64,000 nt of DNA from assembly GCA_022264855.1 (NCBI GenBank), contig JABYQU010000011.1, forward strand, positions 248,001 to 312,000, given 5' to 3'. Source of the stretch: Lenzites betulinus (lineage: Eukaryota > Basidiomycota > Agaricomycetes > Polyporales > Polyporaceae). Shown here piece after piece: positions 22,918-34,944 of the stretch; positions within the stretch are counted from its first letter, which is position 1; each line of letters opens with the position of its first letter. Under the pieces are notes generated by a model that worked only from the letters and a program-made list of their open reading frames with translations, was not told the origin of the DNA and ran no database searches. The translations under genes and the position numbers were made by a program.

Positions 22918-23571
22918 TTGAGACTAGTCTGTTTGTGCCTTCGATTTCAAGTGCGGGGGATCGGGATGCTGGTGATACCTACAAACCTGACGGCGAGTGA
23001 GGACAAGTACTGCTACGACGTCGGATCGAGCGCTGCGCACTACACGCGAGATCTCTGCACCGGCAACAACCCTGGCGACGGTGGTGTACCCCCGAGTGAT
23101 TGTGTAAAGTGCGCGGGGTGCGCTGACCATGTGCGTGGATTTTGGGACCAGTACCAGGTACCCGGTGAATCCCAAGGGTTGGGCTTTGTGGCTCCTGATT
23201 TCTCATGCACATCGTACATGCCATCGCCAAGAGCGTTTCAGTCCAGGATCACTGCCATGCTAGCCCATTGCGGGAGTTGCCAGAGGTGGGGATTGGGGAC
23301 ATACAGTGGCAAGGGTGGAAACAGATTGACCGGCGGCATATTCTACCCGCGGTTACAGCTGTACCCGAGCAACGAAAAAGGGATATTAAGGATAGAGGAT
23401 ATACGCTTCTTACCCTTGATACCTGGGTCGGATATACGCTTCTTACCCTTGATACCTGGGTCCCCAAACCGGCGACTCCTTTTGAGTCCTCGTAGCGACC
23501 CTGGGTTATGGTGTCAAGCTGTTGTAGGAGTCAGGACAAGGCTGAGCAAGAGCGCCGATACTCGTGTATGA
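22918..23571 (+). CDS. Unrecognised 217-codon open frame (doubtful gene)
   Basis: A single uninterrupted frame from MRLVCLCLRFQVRG. The middle is Cys- and Gly-rich (DCVKCAGCADHVRGFW, LAHCGSCQRWGLG), and the C-terminal half carries the duplicated unit DIRFLPLIPGS. There is no signal peptide and no family motif. In basidiomycete DNA with roughly balanced base composition, a frame of this length can occur by chance, and no neighbouring exon chain supports it. It might instead be a remnant of a cysteine-rich protein. Confidence 0.15.
   Translation: MRLVCLCLRFQVRGIGMLVIPTNLTASEDKYCYDVGSSAAHYTRDLCTGNNPGDGGVPPSDCVKCAGCADHVRGFWDQYQVPGESQGLGFVAPDFSCTSYMPSPRAFQSRITAMLAHCGSCQRWGLGTYSGKGGNRLTGGIFYPRLQLYPSNEKGILRIEDIRFLPLIPGSDIRFLPLIPGSPNRRLLLSPRSDPGLWCQAVVGVRTRLSKSADTRV
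23398..23463 (+). repeat. 33 bp direct tandem repeat, two copies
   Basis: Two adjacent identical units beginning GGATATACGCTTCTTACCC and ending ACCTGGGTC. The unit length is a multiple of three, so the surrounding frame stays open. Confidence 0.85.
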
Positions 23572-24559
23572 TTGGTCTCGGTTCCTATTAATCGGCGGTT
23601 CACTTTGCTGACTTCGTAGCGCTCCCGGATGTACCGCCCATATGTTCCTCCGGTTGCTCGACCGCGGGCATCGAGGGTGACCTCCAAGCTCATCAGATTG
23701 ATGTTTCCCGGGGATGTAATACACTTCAGAGCTTCCCTAGCGATCAGCCGTCGGGGCCCGCGAGCGGTGGACTGGAACTACAACTGAGTGACGCAGTCTA
23801 TCAAGTGGTAAGAGAACGCCCGGAATTCAATATTCAAATTGAGAGGAAGGGGGATCGACGCTACCCACATGCCGAGGCCCATCTCGCCAGGCCGGCCGCC
23901 AGACCTGGTGGGGAAGGTCTGGGGGAGACCGTCGCCACGTCGCGGAGCTCCGTGAGCATTGAACCCCGTAAAAGTGAAGAGGGAGGCGGGAATGAGTTCT
24001 TGAGACGCGAGGGCGCGTTCATTGACTAGGTCGTTGGTATTAGCAATTAGGTCGCGCCGGAAAGGTCCGGCTGAAGAATAATGACCTCGTGAGACTGTGA
24101 AGGCTTACCAGTTTCTGGTCCCGTCACGGAAAAGGTCGTATAACGATAATTATTGGCGTTGAAGAATGCGTACGCCTTTCGCCGAGAACTTGCTTTAGGC
24201 CTGTCGTCTCTTCATCCGCCTCTCTCGCGCTCGCTGACAGATATACGAATGTTCACAAACGTCAGCTGTAGGTGTTACGTGATTGATAGTCAGTATATCA
24301 TCTCTTGGGCAAGATGGACAGCATACCACGATGTACCCGCGTCTCAGAGCCAGTAATGCATGTCTAAGCCTTCGAATTACCCTTGGTTTCCAACGTACAC
24401 AGGGAACACGCGTGCAGACGTGGAAGAATACAGATGATAGCGATACATTGCATCTAAAATATCAGCGTCGAACATACAACTAACCTACAAGTATTCATAG
24501 ACAACCACGAGCCTGTTGCACGAGTCGCCAAACCTGTCCAAGGGAAAGCGCCGTAGGTT

Positions 24560-25902
24560 TCAAAGGTTAGCAACCTTCGAGCGACCCTCGATGATATTTT
24601 TAACGAGTGGTGCCGTGGCTTTCCTCGTCGCGTCCAGGTTCTTCTGCTTCCACACCCGCGCCCGGATCCCCGTGCTGAAGCCTTTGTGCACCCCATAATC
24701 CGAGAACGTCTTCCGCTTGAGCTTGAGCTCCTCGCATTCCTCGAGCGCATCGAACAGACGGTGCGCGAGCTTCTCGTCCCCGCGGACGATGTACATCTGC
24801 TCGCGCCGGTGCTTCGCTTTCCCGCTCTTCGTCACTTTCTCCGAGTCCCGGAAGGAGGTGAGGATGCCGAGCGCAGTAAGACCGCGCTCCTCCATGAACT
24901 TCTCCGTGAACGACCAGAAGTCGGGGTGGTGCGACAGCCACGACTTGAACCCGATGGGGACGGAGGAGAGGCCGACGAGGATCTCCCCGGAGGGAGCGTG
25001 GGCGGGGGTGAGATTGTACTCCTTGAAGTCGCGGCGCAGGAGGTCGAGTGTGTTCAAGTGCGCGACGGATGCCTTCTTCTCCTGCAGCGTTGCGTTCAGC
25101 TCCTGGAGGAACGGTGCGCCCTCTTGCGCCACGGCAGTCGCCGTGAACTCCGAGACCTCGGTGACGTCCTTCATGCTAGGCACAAAGGGAAGAAGAAACG
25201 AGGCGGCACGACGATCCGCCGCTTCTGCCTTTCCGCCAAGCTTCAAGCCGCTAGTGTCAATGAGAATGCTGCACAGCAGAAGGGTCGCGAGTTCTGGGAC
25301 GATCGCCTCGGGGTGCTCCTCGAAAAGAAGTGTGACAAGCGACGCACAACTCCCGGTGGGGACGGCTATAACCCGCGGGTCCGCTGTGTCCTTGTATAGG
25401 CCCTCGTCTTCGTGGTGGTCGACCACTGCAACAATGCGTGCGTTGGGGTTGTCGCGCGCAAAACGAGCCTGCAGGCGATTGTGGTCGACAAGCGCAAAAT
25501 CGGTAGAAGGAAATGGGTGTGTTGGTGGAATGTCATCGACGCAGAGTATGTCCGTATCCGCATCGAGGTGCGCCAGGGCGAGCGCGTGTAGGTTTTCTGC
25601 GCGCAGATGGAGGTCTGCGCGTGGTGTTTGTGCGAGCGGCACCGTTCGGGTGCACTTCACCTTCGACGCATACCATGCATACGCGGTGGAGCTCGCAATA
25701 GAGTCGAGATCTGTAGCATGTGGTGGAGAGATGAGCGGTGAAAATGCGTTTGTGGTTGGACGTGCTCACCGCCCGCTTCGTTGCCCATCACCACAGTCCA
25801 CTCGCATCCTCGTCCCGCCTTGATAGCCTCTAGATACGCTGTTTTGGTCTCTTTTAAGAAACTTGATATAGTGCTGCTAGATGGGGCATCTTGAGAGGTC
25901 AT
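24560..25902 (-). CDS. PPX1: Exopolyphosphatase (DHH/DHHA2 family)
   Basis: Removes terminal phosphates from inorganic polyphosphate. Two exons: 25902-25770 and 25710-24560, joined by a 59 nt intron, giving 427 residues (yeast PPX1 is 397). Exon 1 starts MTSQDAPSSSTISSFLKETK and ends in VVMGNEAG. The junction restores GNEAGDLDSIASSTAYAW, the first metal-binding motif. Further motifs are CVDDI, LVDHNRLQ and VVDHHEDEG (the DHH signature). A DHHA2 C-terminal domain follows, with VGLSSVPIGFKSWL and a basic KAKHRREQ stretch typical of the polyphosphate-binding face. No targeting signal is obvious, so it is probably cytosolic. A long antisense frame crossing this gene is a codon-bias shadow. Confidence 0.92.
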
Positions 25903-26435
25903 GTTGGCCACTGTCGTTGAAACGCCGCGTCCGGCGTGGTAGGTGCGAAAGCCGGTCTGGCGAGCCCTGACGTTGAGCACGGACGTTTGACCACTGATTT
26001 TGCATATCCTCTCACAAAAATGGAGGCTGAAGTACGATACTTGAGGGTGAAGCGGTAGGATGTCGTTGTGCACAGGTGAAGTATTCGTCCAGGTCGGAGT
26101 ACTAGTGGCATACTGCCTGCAAGCGCTCACTGACATCATTTCCGTATCAAGTGACCGCGCGACGAATAAGTATGCATTGGACGAATGGCAGTAGAATGGC
26201 GTTGGAGCACTGCCAGTGATACATGCATGAGGGGGTAGATATGCGTGGCAAACATACATATGTATTCGAGAGGGGTGCAATAACATAAGCGTCCAGGATT
26301 ACATACGGCCTTGAGGAGTCTAGTAGTAGATGGATCGGTGTAGAGGCCCATGCTCCACTTCCAGGGATGGCCTCACAATGACAATACAGGAATAACAGAG
26401 AACGGACAGGAAAGAGGGCAAGGGAATCGGGGATG
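25903..26435. other. Spacer between PPX1 and the kinase gene
   Basis: About 530 bp without a supported gene; it should hold the PPX1 promoter and the kinase terminator. Open frames entering here are read-through of PPX1 or kinase reading frames. Confidence 0.5.
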
Positions 26436-28675
26436 TCAGAGGTCAGCCTCCAACGCCGTCCTATGCGCTGCGACGTCGTACGAGTCATCCACCACAAGTG
26501 ATAGCTGCTCGTGCCGCAGCCTGTGGAGAAAGTCGACAGGGGCCCGTGTTTCGTGTACTCTAGCGGTGGGTATCGAGAAACCATGGGCGAGAACCCCCAC
26601 CTCCTTGACGTAGTCAAATGCTGATGATAGAGTCGCGTCAATAGCTTGTTAAGTGTGCCAATTGCAGAAGATCGCTCACGAGGGCAATGCAAGGACTGGA
26701 CCTCTTCCCAATTACTACGGAAGAAAGGATCAGCCATTCATCATCCGGCTTTGAATATCGCAATGGCTAACATGTCATGCAGGAACGGCAGCTCTGCTAC
26801 TTCGGGGTACTTCGGCCTTCTTGACGGAGACTGATCCAATAACTGGAACGAAATATAAGCACAAACGCGCCTGCAATACGACTCGAGGAAAATGCTGACC
26901 GCCATGATGAAGTGTTGCAATTTCTCCGACACAGAGAGCGCCTTCATCTTCTTCTCGATGCGCCGCAATCGGAACATGATCATAGCAATGTCCTGGGTGC
27001 CCGGCAGGTAGTCCTTGTAACATAAGCGCAACAAGATTAGTGTTGCGACTCAGGCAGGCTTGGGAGCACTCACATCATCCATGATGAGGGAGACCAATGT
27101 TGCCCCAAGAGCCCAGTAGTCTACAGCGCGGTCATACGTCTTATAAACCGAATCGTTCTCAGACAGTACTTCCGGCGCAGCGAAAGGAATGGTCATGACA
27201 GCCATGTTCCGCTGCGTCTTGCGGTGAATGCGCTGGGACGCATCGAGAAACTGAGCTCCGCCGTAGTCCGAGATGACGCAATGACCATGTCCATTCACGA
27301 GGATGTTCTGAGGCTTGATATCGTGGTGGACGATGCCCAAACGATGAAGATGATCTAGGCCGAGAATCTAGCGCGGCATAGTCAACAATTGTTACGGCGA
27401 ACGCAAGTACTGACGACTCACCACTTCCGCACAAATCAAAGAGAGCGTCAAGTCACTCAGACGATACTGATAGCAACTTAGGTCCCCACCGGTGCACAGC
27501 TCCGTCACAATGTGCAGGTATTCTCCCGCGGAGCGCCATGCCCAGAGCTCGTCTTCAACGTAGGGTTGTAACAAGAACGGAGGCGACGAGACCTCCCCAG
27601 CGAGCCTGCTGAACACTTTGAGTTCGTTAATAGTACCTCGGCAGGACGATTCTGACATTCCCCGCGCATAGTGCACAATCTTCATCGCACACTGCTGCTG
27701 TCGTGCGACGTTGTACACAAGGTACACGGTGCCAAACCCGCCCTGCCCGAGGACGCCCCCACTGATCCATTTTCCCTCGTTTGTGGCGGGAATGCGGAGC
27801 CTGTTCACCTGCACAACGCTCCAATGTGTTTCTTGCGCAGCATTCCGACGATACCATGGTCGCCCACGGGGATCAGGAGTGACCCCGATCTTCTGGCGCG
27901 TGTGGGGGAGGACGGGCAGCGAGCCTCCAATGCGCCTAGCCCGTGGCGGGGGACACGGCGCTGAGCTTGAGTTGGGGGAGCTATGCTGAGGCTGTAGAGT
28001 TGAGGTATACTGTGTTTGGGATGGTGGGACAACTACAACTCTCTTCGCAGCGTTTTGAGTGGGTGATAGGGCTGTAGGAGAGGGGAATCGATACATCATA
28101 TCCAATACCTCGGGGTCAATTGAAGCAGGCCGGGGAGGTCGGGCGGGGGCAAGAGAGACGTCCACCCCAACAGGTCTAGGTCCCTGGTTTTGAGCTAGCA
28201 GATCCCGCAGTTGCTTCCGCCGCAACTCGCCAGGATCCTTCGGCCTGAGAAGATCCACCACCTTCTTGAAGAGGGGGCCCGGATCAAGAGCCCGTCGGTT
28301 AAGCATGAAAGAACCCTTGCGGGAGACCGCATCCGTTCCAAACTGATCCTGCGGCGTAGAGATGTGGTGGAGGTGCGAGCCTGAGGACACACCAGCTGCA
28401 CCGTTGTCAACACCGCTGGATTTGGGGGGCACGGGGGGTCCCAGAAGGGGGAGGCCGCTTCGTTGCGGCGAAGAGAGCAGGGCTAACGCGAGCTCGTCTT
28501 GGATAAAGTCAGCGTACAGTCCTCCAAAGGGTTCGGTGCGGCGATGGCCGCTACCACTGGCACTGCTCGGATCGGAGGCCACCAAGCCATACGCGCTATC
28601 GTCGGCTGCGCCGTCATGGGCCCCATCCTTCTCTGCCCCTCTGACGAAGGGGTTCAAGAACGTCGGTCGGGACAT
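26436..28675 (-). CDS. Ser/Thr protein kinase with long disordered N-terminus
   Basis: The start ATG at 28675 opens a ~300-residue low-complexity N-terminus. The kinase domain follows: LGQGGFGTVYLVYN (glycine loop), CAMKIVHYA (VAIK-type lysine), and HHDIKPQNILV (catalytic loop, HHD in place of HRD). Next are ISDYGGAQF (DYG in place of DFG), APEVL, DYWALGATLVSLIMDD, and SPSRRPKYPEVAELPFLHDM. Small introns precede ILGLDHLHRLG, DYLPGTQDIA and LLDQSPSRRP. The last exons give FFRSNWEEVQSLHCP joined to FDYVKEVG, and then VDDSYDVAAHRTALEADL. Catalytic Lys and both Asp are kept, so it is probably active despite the altered motifs. The exact exon structure around 26700-26770 is uncertain. Pathway unknown. 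Confidence 0.82.
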
Positions 28676-29514
28676 TACGGCAAGGAAGACTAAGGACTAA
28701 GTCTGCTTTGCGGAAGTACGTTGTGATTAGCCATTGTACCATGCAAACCAGTGGTGCGATGGATTGGCTTACGAGACGACACGGAGATGAACGAACGAGG
28801 TCGGATGAGGAGTGTGGATTAGATGAAAGCGGGCAATAAATAGTCGGCAATGATAGCACGGCTCATGGAAGGCCAAAGCAATTTTGCAATGAACCATGGC
28901 ACGCTGGGCCCGTGTGGCCCACCACGACGTGCGGCAAGCGCATTCAGCAAAGAGACAAAGCTATTGCGAGGGGGAACAAAGAATACAGGCAGGGGACGAA
29001 CCAGCAGAGGCCGTCGTGTGTCATCCGCCGTAACGCATGCGTCACTTGCCCACAACATTTGAGCCACGGCTGACCTTGCGCAGCCTTTGCATGAGCAACT
29101 TGGTAGGTCGGGTGCCTCGATGTCCAGCGGATTCCTCATCCAGCACCACCGTGTGGCGACAGATCAGGAATCAGGAGTGTGCCACTTTTCATTGCCATTG
29201 TAATTCTTGGACAGAAATGCGTGGAAATAGTGTGGCAAGTAGTAACAATGTCGCCGCTGAGCCTGAAGTCGTTAGGGGTTGCCGTCGCTGCGGTAGTCAC
29301 CGTAGTGGTTGTGGCCTGGGTTGTCGTGGTCGACTCGGATGTGATGAAGTCCTGGGGTCCCTGGAAAGGGGCTAGCCACAGCAACTAGACGGGACCTCGA
29401 ACACCTAGATGTACTCATCCATAACTTTCTTACTTAGTAATATACACTACTTACTCAGTCACTCAGTAGACGGTGTCCGCCTTTCCACCTCACCATTAAT
29501 TGAGGCTCGTCGAC
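28676..29514. other. Divergent promoter region between the kinase and ISD11
   Basis: About 840 bp with only short motif-free frames. It separates two outward-transcribed genes. Confidence 0.55.
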
Positions 29515-29859
29515 ATGGCCGCTGCTCCTACGAAACAATCTCTTCTCCATCTCTACCACTCTATGCTACGAACATCTCAGTCGTTCAGCTCGTACAACTT
29601 CCGGCATTACTTCGTGCATAGGACGAAAAGCACCTTCCGAGAGATTCAGGTATGTTGTACCCCTCGATCCTCTAGCAGACTTCCCTAACGTTTTCATCAA
29701 CAGAACGAATCAGACCCCGCAAAACTGTCCGCATTCTATGAAGAGAGAGCAAAGGAGCTCGCCGTGCTGAAGCGCAGTGCTATCGTGAATCAACTATATG
29801 GCGGGTGGAAACTGGTGGTGGAGAAGCAGGAGCCTGAGCACGTCCGAAGCGATAGCTGA
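29515..29859 (+). CDS. ISD11: LYR-motif protein Isd11 (LYRM4 homolog)
   Basis: Small mitochondrial matrix protein that binds and stabilises the cysteine desulfurase Nfs1 in Fe-S cluster assembly. Two exons, 29515-29649 and 29704-29859, give 96 residues, the usual size for the family. The LYR-type motif is LLHLYHSMLR near residue 12. Next come FSSYNFRHYFVHRTKSTFRE, the conserved SYNFRxYFxRR signature, and a second helix region with LAVLKRSAIVNQLYGG. The intron begins GTATGT and ends CAACAG, phase 0. It is divergent from the kinase gene. Identification rests on the SYNFR block together with length. Confidence 0.93.
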
Positions 29860-30812
29860 ATGTGCGCATCATCGTAGTATGCTTCCACTCTTGCAAGGTC
29901 TGACTAGGACTTCTCTTCGAACAGACGTATATTGGCTTCCTTGAGACCGTTCATCGGTCTCATTGTTTACCTCCATTCACAACTTATGAACCTACGCTGC
30001 GGTATAATAATCCATCTCTGTAATTGTATCAGACCGTTATTAAAAGGAAGGACGCACGACGACTCACTTACATTATCGTCAAGTTGTAGCGAGCGTTACT
30101 CCGCCACTCTATATCCGCCGTGAATATCAATGGCTCGGTGCGTCTTCTGAACTAGTGATAGTACTTACCTCCTCGCGTCATACCGCCAAGCACACGAGAT
30201 CAAGCTCGCCGTCTAGGCTATCGAAGTGTTTTAACGTCTTCCCCGCGCCCAATTGTACAGAATATTCATCGAATTAGCCTCACAGCACCCATTCCGCTAG
30301 TGCAGCGGGCCCATATTCGACATGCTAGACCCCGCCTGAAATTCCTAGAGGGCCGCTCGAGCAGACAGGAGCCTTTCTGGATAACTTGGTCGGAGTATGT
30401 TCCTAGCCCGGCGGATACAGCGGACAGTATCTTGGCCCGCATAGCGGATGCAGGCTTCAGACTCTGAAGTAGTCGCGTTGCTTACGTCTCAAAATGTCGC
30501 TGCGCAGCATCACCTCAGGCTCGGTGCAGTACTATGTTTTCGTCCACGTCGGAGCCGCTGTATGCACAGCGGCTTGTGTACGTATGCTGTGTCATATCGT
30601 CACTATTTCCTGCAAAGACTGACTTTCCCGCTGCAGTGCCTAAGCTCACGCGCTTTAAAGTCGATCTGGAGAAGGGCTTAGCACTCTGCCGGTGATTTTT
30701 CTACGATCAGGATGTTTACGAGTCTGGTGCAGAGCTGATATATGGAGTGTTTCGGGGTGCATGTATCACCGGTACGCTTGATACACGGAAGCGGCGGATA
30801 AACGTGTGTCGT
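29860..30812. other. Convergent spacer after ISD11
   Basis: About 950 bp without supported genes or repeats. The 3' ends of ISD11 and the UPF0415-type gene face it. Confidence 0.5.
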
Positions 30813-32811
30813 TCACTCCTGAAAATCCGACCGCATCCCCTCCGCAAGGCTGCGGGGATCCACTACCCATATCGCAGCCGTCTCGCTCACCATCGTCGCC
30901 TCTCCTTCGCCCTCCCGTGCAGACCCCTGATCATTTGTACCGAACCAACCATACCCTCCTTCAGCAGCTCTGATTTCCCGGAGAATTGCCTTCACGCTCG
31001 ACTTGTTAGCGGTCAGTGTCGTCCAGCCATGCGCCGCGCCGCACAGCAAGCTCTGCACAGTGTGTTCCGTAAGGCGCGGGTTCGCCTTCGTCACTGCAGC
31101 CCGTTCGATATGCTCGTCTCCCGTGGTACGATGATCGGCACCGACCTCGGCGCTGTGGATAGAAACCGAGGACTGTTCTTCCGCAGAAAGAGACTCTTGC
31201 GAGAGGATGTGACGGCAAGTGCGCGACAGAAGCGCGAAGAACGGCGATAGAACGCGCCCGCCTGCAGATGGCGACGGGTGGAGGTCATGCGGCGGCACGG
31301 AGGACTCGAACACACGTATAGGTAAGAGGGGGAGGAACGCCTTCGGATAACGTGAGTTCTCCCAGTACGCGCTCTCTGCCTCTGAAAGCGGCGTGCCGGG
31401 TGCAGGGAACAGCGCCGCGACCCGCCGCTTCTCGTTAGGCCCACCGATCTTGGAGAGCACGATGCGGAGGCATCTGTCGCGCGCTTCCGGGGTCGTCCAG
31501 AACTGGACATCCTCCAGGTTTGGAGGCGATACCGCGACAAGACGGTCGTGGAGCTCGTGTAGTAGCCCGCGGGCCATTTCTTGCAGCGCCTGGTTCGCGA
31601 GCGCACGCGAGTGCTCGCTCACCCCGTTCTCCAGGACCTTCGTGTCGTATGTCTTGAATTCAGTGAGAGAGCCTTTGCACGCCTTGTGCTTCCACTCCCG
31701 ATGCTGAAGCGAAGGGACGTATCGGGCGTCTGCCTCTGCCGGCGAGCGCGGTAGGGGCGAATGCGTGATGTCGGAGATCAGGGCGATGAGGACTGAGAGA
31801 TCGAGGTTGACTCGGATCGTAGGCTTGAGACGACGCGGAGGCGCAGGCAACGTTTGCGACAGGTGGGCATGACCGCGCTCCCCAAGTTCAACATCTATCC
31901 CCATGTCGCGTAGATGCTGTATTGTCTGAGCTATGCGCGGGTCATGCTCCTTCGGGTTAGCAGAGGAAGGGTCCAGCCGTGTCAATCGGAGGGTGATTGA
32001 AGGTGCCTTTGTGCTCCCTGGCACAGGGTTCCGCCGAGCCGCGTCTAGTAGGGAGCGGCCCATGCGTAGGATCGAGTTGTCGAATTCCTTAGGAGCTAAC
32101 GACGGCCGAGCTTCGCCATCTGAGAGCTCATCTTCCGAGTCTGTCAAATACGAGTCGAGTTCGCGGAATTCTGATTGTAGACGTGAGTTTTTCGTCCTAA
32201 ACCAAGATGTGAAGATGAGCCAATGGTCTATAGTTGTGTAACGCGGATGATGAATGATAGACACACGTATTGACTCGTATCCAACGCTTTCCCCCATCGG
32301 CGACGACGTCGACTTTCACCCCGGATGGCTTGCGTGATCCACGGTGGGGAATGCTTTTCGGCTGAGGGATCTCCGAGAATGATTGCCAAATCGTTACGAC
32401 AGGCTGTGGTGCATGTAGCACCTCGTTCCAGACCGACATCAAGTACGGCGCATTGGTAGAGAGCGCGGGCATCGAGGCGCATGCGGGATCGTCCAAAAAC
32501 TACTACAGTCCAGTTAGACTGCAATGAGCATGCGTACAGCCAGATCTACATTGCGAATTGTTTAGACTCACTTTTTCCAGAACGTCTAGGTCCCGTTTGA
32601 CTGCGTCTCTCAAGGCACGGAGGCCTTGGACAGCATCTTGATGAGAGTGAAATTCCTCGTGCGATGCCCCGTCGAGGGAAATGGAGGAATCTAGCATCGG
32701 TGGTTTCACAGAGAGCTTTGCAAATTCGACTTCTCCCATTGCATTATAGATTTCCCGAAGCTGGACTCGAAGACGTTGCAGCTGCGGATGTGCATCACAG
32801 TGGGGATCCAT
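30813..32811 (-). CDS. C7orf25/UPF0415 (DUF1308) family protein
   Basis: Conserved eukaryotic protein of poorly known function. Three exons: MDPHCDAHPQLQRLR to DVLEK; FLDDPACASMPALSTNAPYL to VDVVADGGKRWIRVNT; then a long last exon to the stop at 30813. The middle exon carries the conserved VDVVADxGxxW block, and the last has VNLDLSVLIALISDITHS, the family's DUF1308 (PIN-like) core start. Near the C-terminus are LTANKSSVKAILREIR and FLPLLPIRVFESSVPPHD. No signal peptide or membrane segment. The assignment relies on those two blocks and the overall layout. The fungal members may differ in role from the animal protein. Confidence 0.75.
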
Positions 32812-33211
32812 GTTCGGAGACCCGGCTGGGGAGCAAGCTGTGCAGCTCAGTCTTGTATTGGGGTACAGGCCCTGGTCGATAGTATATGATGTCGGATGGT
32901 GTATGCGGGCAATCGGCTTACTATATGTGAGGTCGAATATTCTTCAGCAGTCGGTAGCGTCAAGGTAGCTTTCAGCAGCAATAGGCGCCCATGCGGAACC
33001 TCTGAATCGAGAGCTTTCAAGCTCGCATATTTGTTCTTGTTTTCCTGAGTTGGGCTCCGACCCGAAGTGGGTCGGACGAGTCAGTGATTACATCTTAACG
33101 TCGTGGTCTAGAGACATGAAAATGATATAGCAGAACAAAACTATGAGTTGGCACAGTGTACAACATGTCATACGTGACTTCTAGCTCGTTTCCCCCTTGG
33201 CGATCGCAACT
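32812..33211. other. Spacer between the UPF0415-type gene and SES1
   Basis: About 400 bp; promoter of the UPF0415-type gene and terminator of SES1. Nothing else is visible. Confidence 0.5.
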
Positions 33212-34944
33212 CTATGCCTGTTTGCGCTGATAGTTCTTGGGAAGTTCTTTGGCCCACGGCAGGAAGTCGCGTCCCTGCATGTATGGCCGCAGAACCTCTG
33301 GGATGACAAGACCCTGCGATAGAGAAGGACGTTTAATACTGAATAGCAATCATGCCTGAAGCGTCCTTACCTCGGGTGTCTGGTAGTTTTCGACGAGACA
33401 GCATAGAGCGCGCTCTGTCGCACAGAGCGTGCCGTTGAGCATGTGGACATAAAGCTTGCGTGTCTGATCCTTGGTCTTGAGACCACAACGGACCTCAAGC
33501 CTTCGGCTCTCTGCCACAGACGTCAGCACCTGATTGGAGAGGGTACTCATATGGTTACGCACGATAGTCGGTGCAGTTCGAGCACGACACGAGCTCCTTG
33601 TATGCGCCCTGGAATGGGAACCACGCCTCCAAGTCATATTTTTGTGCAGCGGCAAGGTTGAGCGCGCCCGAGACAATAGCAACGACGCGGTAAGGAATCT
33701 TCAGGCTCTGATAGAACGCTTCCGAGTTCGCCACCATGGTGTCGAGCATCTCCCAGCTCTTCTCGGGATCGGTGATGCAGAATTGCTCGACCTTCTCGAA
33801 CTGGTGCACCCGGAAGATCCCCCACATATCACGGCCAGCAGACCCGGCCTCTTTCCGGAAACATGTCGAGTAGCCCGCGTACTGGATTGGGAGTTGTGTC
33901 TCGGGCGAGTCGAACCATTCATCCGAGTGATATGCTGAGATAGGCTGTTCTGAGGTGGCGATCAGGTACTTCTCGTCGTCTGCCGCGATAACCTGTGCAA
34001 CGTCAGAGGGGTGTATCGCACTTCAGAGCGGTGACATTTGGTACCTTGTACAGCTCCTCGTCAAACTGATCGAGCTGCGCCGTCTTCGCCATGACATCCT
34101 TGTTCATCATGAAAGGTGGTTGAATCTTCTTGTAACCTTTCTTGCGGAGGAAATCGAGGCCGTACGAGATCAACGCCTGGTTGAGGTCGATTCCGTCGTT
34201 GGTCAGGAAGTACCCTCGGTGACCAGCGATCTTGGCACCTGTACTTCCGCACTTTGAACCTCTGTTCTAACGTGCTTGTATCTGGTTGCTTACCTCGTTC
34301 CATGTCGATCGCGTCTAGCCGCATGAGAACTTCGTGGTGAGGCATGATGTCAGTCTTCTTCTCCACATCCTTGCCCTCAGGATGCCATTTTCGCAGAGTT
34401 GCATTGTCATCCTGTGTAGTCTGTTCGATTCAAAGTCTCGGGATGGTAAAGTGCCCTTATTTACCTCGGTAAGGCTGACAGGTACGCTCTTTCCAACAAT
34501 ATTGCCGACTGTCGAAGCCCTTTGGCGCATCTTGGCCTCGAGCTCCTTAGCCTCTGTGCGCTTCCCCGCTACTTGGGCGTCGATGTCCTTCTTCTTTGCG
34601 ACGAGCTCGTCTGCATTCTCTTTGGCCTGTGGAGAGCAGATCAGCTGAGTATCTATCATCATTTGAAAGTACAATACATGCCTTCTTTTTCGCTGCTATT
34701 TCCTTCTGCACGCTATTCACTGTCTTGGCGAGATTGTTCGCTTCAAAGTCCACTGTGCAAGGTGGGTTACATTTGCGTCTCGGGGCTGACAACAGTATAT
34801 CTACGCACTCTTGACCCAATCCGTGTACATCTGGATGACTTCGTCTACCAGTTCTACCGAAAGACCGCGTTTCCTCTGCGACTCCCGGATCTCCTCCGCG
34901 TTTCCCCCTTTGTTGTCGATGAAGTGCAGCACGTCCAGCGTCAT
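33212..34944 (-). CDS. SES1: Cytosolic seryl-tRNA synthetase
   Basis: Class II aminoacyl-tRNA synthetase that charges tRNA-Ser. The start at 34944 gives [15 protein letters not shown], the usual cytosolic SerRS opening with no mitochondrial leader. The N-terminal coiled-coil arm spans [18 protein letters not shown] and [17 protein letters not shown]. Catalytic blocks are [28 protein letters not shown], motif 2 in [20 protein letters not shown], the serine-pocket region [11 protein letters not shown], and motif 3 in [20 protein letters not shown]. The C-terminus is [14 protein letters not shown]. About eight exons with ~50 nt introns. Complete. Confidence 0.95.

Larger units (their letters stand above)
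22558..24559. other. Gene-poor 2 kb spacer between accessory and core regions
   Basis: One open frame of 217 codons (22918-23571, plus strand) stands out by length and has several cysteines. It matches no family I know and contains an in-frame 33 bp tandem duplication. I do not call it a gene with confidence. A shorter Arg/Gly-rich frame at 23805-24029 is also unconvincing. The stretch separates the accessory left part from the conserved right part. Confidence 0.45.

Noticed and set aside
24717..25823. 368-codon plus-strand open frame
   Set aside because: It is antisense to the exons of PPX1, whose motifs (GNEAGDLDS, DHH) are unmistakable. Its composition is a shadow of the sense codons.
30813..32297. 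Initial thought of a Tcp11/SOK1-type protein
   Set aside because: The VDVVADGGKRW block and VNLDLSVLIALIS core fit the C7orf25/UPF0415 family better.
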